From the NCBI RefSeq assembly GCF_023284045.1, contig NZ_JAKIKQ010000001.1:533500-597499 (forward strand): DNA of 64,000 nucleotides. The letters run 5' to 3'. The position numbers and the translations under genes were made by a program. Below, one piece after another: positions 62,852 to 64,000 of this stretch. The stretch's first letter is position 1. Every line of letters begins with the position of its first letter. The notes beneath the pieces are model-generated. The model had not been told where the DNA came from and ran no database searches. It worked only from the letters and a program-made list of their open reading frames with translations. This stretch comes from Shewanella kaireitica (GTDB lineage: Bacteria > Pseudomonadota > Gammaproteobacteria > Enterobacterales > Shewanellaceae).

Positions 62852-63361
62852 TTATTTAGCGCAAAATAAAGAGACTCGCTGTTTTTGTTCTTTTATCGCA
62901 GTTTGCCTTTGCTCTTCAGTCATCGCCACACTTTCGCCAGACTCTTTACTCTGTTTATTTAACTTTGAATGGCTTGTTAGTACATTGAGGCTATGTTTAG
63001 CATTTTCACAGATCACTTTTGCTTGAGCTTTATCAGATTTATTTATTGCGATAGCGGACTTTTCTAACTCTGTAGGTTCACTTATAACTTTGGCTGTTGC
63101 TTTAGGGGAGACAGTACCTATCTTTGCTGGTTTTATGTCTTCACTATAAATCTTTTTAACTTGTTTTTGTTCTGGTGGTTCTTGGCTGAAGTGCGTAACG
63201 CCATGCTCATCGACCCAAGTATAGATTTCAGTTGCATATACATCGTTACTGAACAGGCTAGTAAGCAATAATAAACCTGATAGAACGGCAATAATGGAGT
63301 GAGCGAAGAGATTGGGACTATTTATTTGGCTAGCAGTGACAGTAATCGGAGCTAATAACAT
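62852..63361 (-). CDS. DUF4124-domain exported protein
   Basis: 169 residues. A hydrophobic signal segment (AHSIIAVLSGLLLLTSLFSNDVYA) precedes the DUF4124 domain EIYTWVDEHGVTHFSQEPPEQKQVKKI, a small periplasmic beta-hairpin module. The rest is a Lys/Ser-rich linker and a helical end with two Cys (VICENAKH, LFCAK). Function unknown. The first Met may not be the true start, as 20 residues precede the hydrophobic core. Confidence 0.82.
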   Translation of the reverse strand: MLLAPITVTASQINSPNLFAHSIIAVLSGLLLLTSLFSNDVYATEIYTWVDEHGVTHFSQEPPEQKQVKKIYSEDIKPAKIGTVSPKATAKVISEPTELEKSAIAINKSDKAQAKVICENAKHSLNVLTSHSKLNKQSKESGESVAMTEEQRQTAIKEQKQRVSLFCAK

Positions 63362-63650
63362 GCTTCACCTTCTATATAAGTGACTATAGTTTCGTATTAA
63401 AGATTTTTACCATAATTGCCATGCTAGCGTGATAATTGGCTTCATAGCAAATGAAGCTTCTTACTTCTATATAGAAGTGGTCATTGATTTTCCACTGCGA
63501 ACTCCTTAGGTAGAAGTACTTCGCTTAGGTAATACTGCATTAATTAGCCCACGGTTCGCTGGTTTTGTATGAAAAGCAGACTTTGTGAGCGGGTTTTATT
63601 CAGTTGGTATACTAAATTGGTTTTTATTCTACTTTTCTTCATAATCCCTC
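63362..63650. other. Intergenic region upstream of rRNA promoters
   Basis: No gene. AT-rich. Palindromes present: ACTTCTATATAGAAGT at 63463-63478 (16 bp, perfect), GCTTCAT-AGCAA-ATGAAGC at 63440-63458, and GAAGTACTTC near 63513. The last part (63606-63648) is T/A-rich and suits an UP element for rRNA promoter P1. Confidence 0.55.
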
Positions 63651-63678
63651 TTGTGCTCTGCCAAAACTTCCCTATAAT
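63651..63678 (+). promoter_or_regulatory. rRNA operon promoter P1
   Basis: TTGTGC (-35) and TATAAT (-10) with 16-bp spacing, then a GC-rich discriminator (GCGCATCC), with A/T-rich DNA upstream acting as a likely UP element. Typical of growth-rate-controlled rrn P1. Confidence 0.8.
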
Positions 63679-63877
63679 GCGCATCCACTGACACGGCACA
63701 GCAGGCCAACTAACTAAACGAAAGCTTAGGTAGTAAGGGACTTGCAGAAGTGTTAGAGAGTTAAAAACCTTCGGGTATTTGATTCAGGTGACAAACGCTT
63801 TAAGGGCTTCGGGTAATGCTTCTTTTCACGAGAGTGGTTAAGAAATCATCGCTTGAAAAACTTCTTAAAATAAGCGC

Positions 63878-63905
63878 TTGACGCCGCCACTGGAGAGTGT
63901 AGAAT
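63878..63905 (+). promoter_or_regulatory. rRNA operon promoter P2
   Basis: TTGACG and TAGAAT with 16-bp spacing, followed by ACGCCTCC. It is 227 bp downstream of P1, giving the tandem arrangement usual for rrn operons. Confidence 0.85.
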
Positions 63906-64000
63906 ACGCCTCCTCAAGCCAACGACCTAGCGTCTTCGGCGAAGTATGAAAGATGACTTCACGCTCTTTAACAATATGACAAGCAAATCTGTGTGGGCAC
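63906..64000 (+). other. rRNA leader with boxA antitermination site; 16S rRNA lies beyond the edge
   Basis: GCTCTTTAACAAT at 63963-63975 is the boxA antitermination element recognised by NusB-S10, as in gammaproteobacterial rrn leaders. The 16S gene itself is not yet reached at 64000. Confidence 0.85.

Overview
The window reads as a chromosomal segment of a gammaproteobacterium, most likely a marine Shewanella. Support comes from a complete torECAD operon, a NarQP-NrfA nitrite ammonification module, MSHA-type prepilin genes, a hug/hut haem-uptake cluster, extra c-type cytochromes, and the order bamD-rluD-pgeF-clpB followed by an rRNA leader. No insertion sequence, integrase, phage gene or CRISPR array was seen; the region looks like core genome with a few accessory genes (catB, an AbrB-type orphan, single pilins, a three-gene ketosynthase operon).

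Layout. 1-4.3 kb: 3' part of selO; a split-Soret-type cytochrome c and a lipoprotein, divergent from a ToxR/ToxS-like membrane regulator pair. 4.5-12 kb: small genes (AbrB-like, a lipoprotein hydrolase, a DUF2975/XRE pair, a YbaK-type deacylase, a 2OG-Fe(II) oxygenase, TM2, DUF465, LiaF-like, CatB, a pilin, an L7/L12-like membrane protein). 12.3-17 kb: torE-torC-torA-torD (TMAO respiration); torE is only 56 codons long, and the promoter carries TorR-like decamers. 17.1-27.7 kb: haem acquisition and use: hutW, tonB-exbB-exbD-hutBCD, the receptor hugA, and hutX-hutZ, with two Fur-box-like palindromes. 27.8-36.9 kb: an ABC exporter, lipocalin, second pilin, acyl-CoA ligase, CcoG, a PAS/sigma-54 activator and yacL. 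37-41.1 kb: narQ-narP divergent from nrfA. 41.2-47 kb: an isochorismatase-like hydrolase, glnK-amtB with NtrC-like and sigma-54-like sites, a TPR lipoprotein and aroG. 47-49.6 kb: a BlaI repressor and an M56 peptidase-TonB fusion with twin BlaI-type operators. 50.2-52.4 kb: cobalamin riboswitch and btuB. 52.5 kb: tRNA-Phe. 52.9-56.8 kb: MMPL transporter, diiron protein and KAS III-like synthase in overlapping frames. 56.9-63.4 kb: bamD, rluD, pgeF, heat-shock clpB and two small envelope genes. 63.65-64 kb: twin rRNA promoters and boxA, with 16S rRNA starting beyond the right edge.

How it works together. Several modules concern anaerobic respiration and the haem it needs: TMAO reductase, pentahaem nitrite reductase with its nitrate/nitrite two-component system, the split-Soret-like cytochrome, CcoG for cbb3 oxidase maturation, and TonB-energised haem import with cytoplasmic haem breakdown. 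Nitrogen and nutrient control (glnK-amtB, btuB with riboswitch) follows.

The least explained items are the MMPL/diiron/KAS III operon, the PAS-sigma-54 activator with matching inverted repeats at its own gene and upstream of ccoG, a 30-bp perfect palindrome near 8.99 kb, and the BlaI/M56-TonB pair with no beta-lactamase beside it. Family assignments come from motif recognition by eye; no database search was run.
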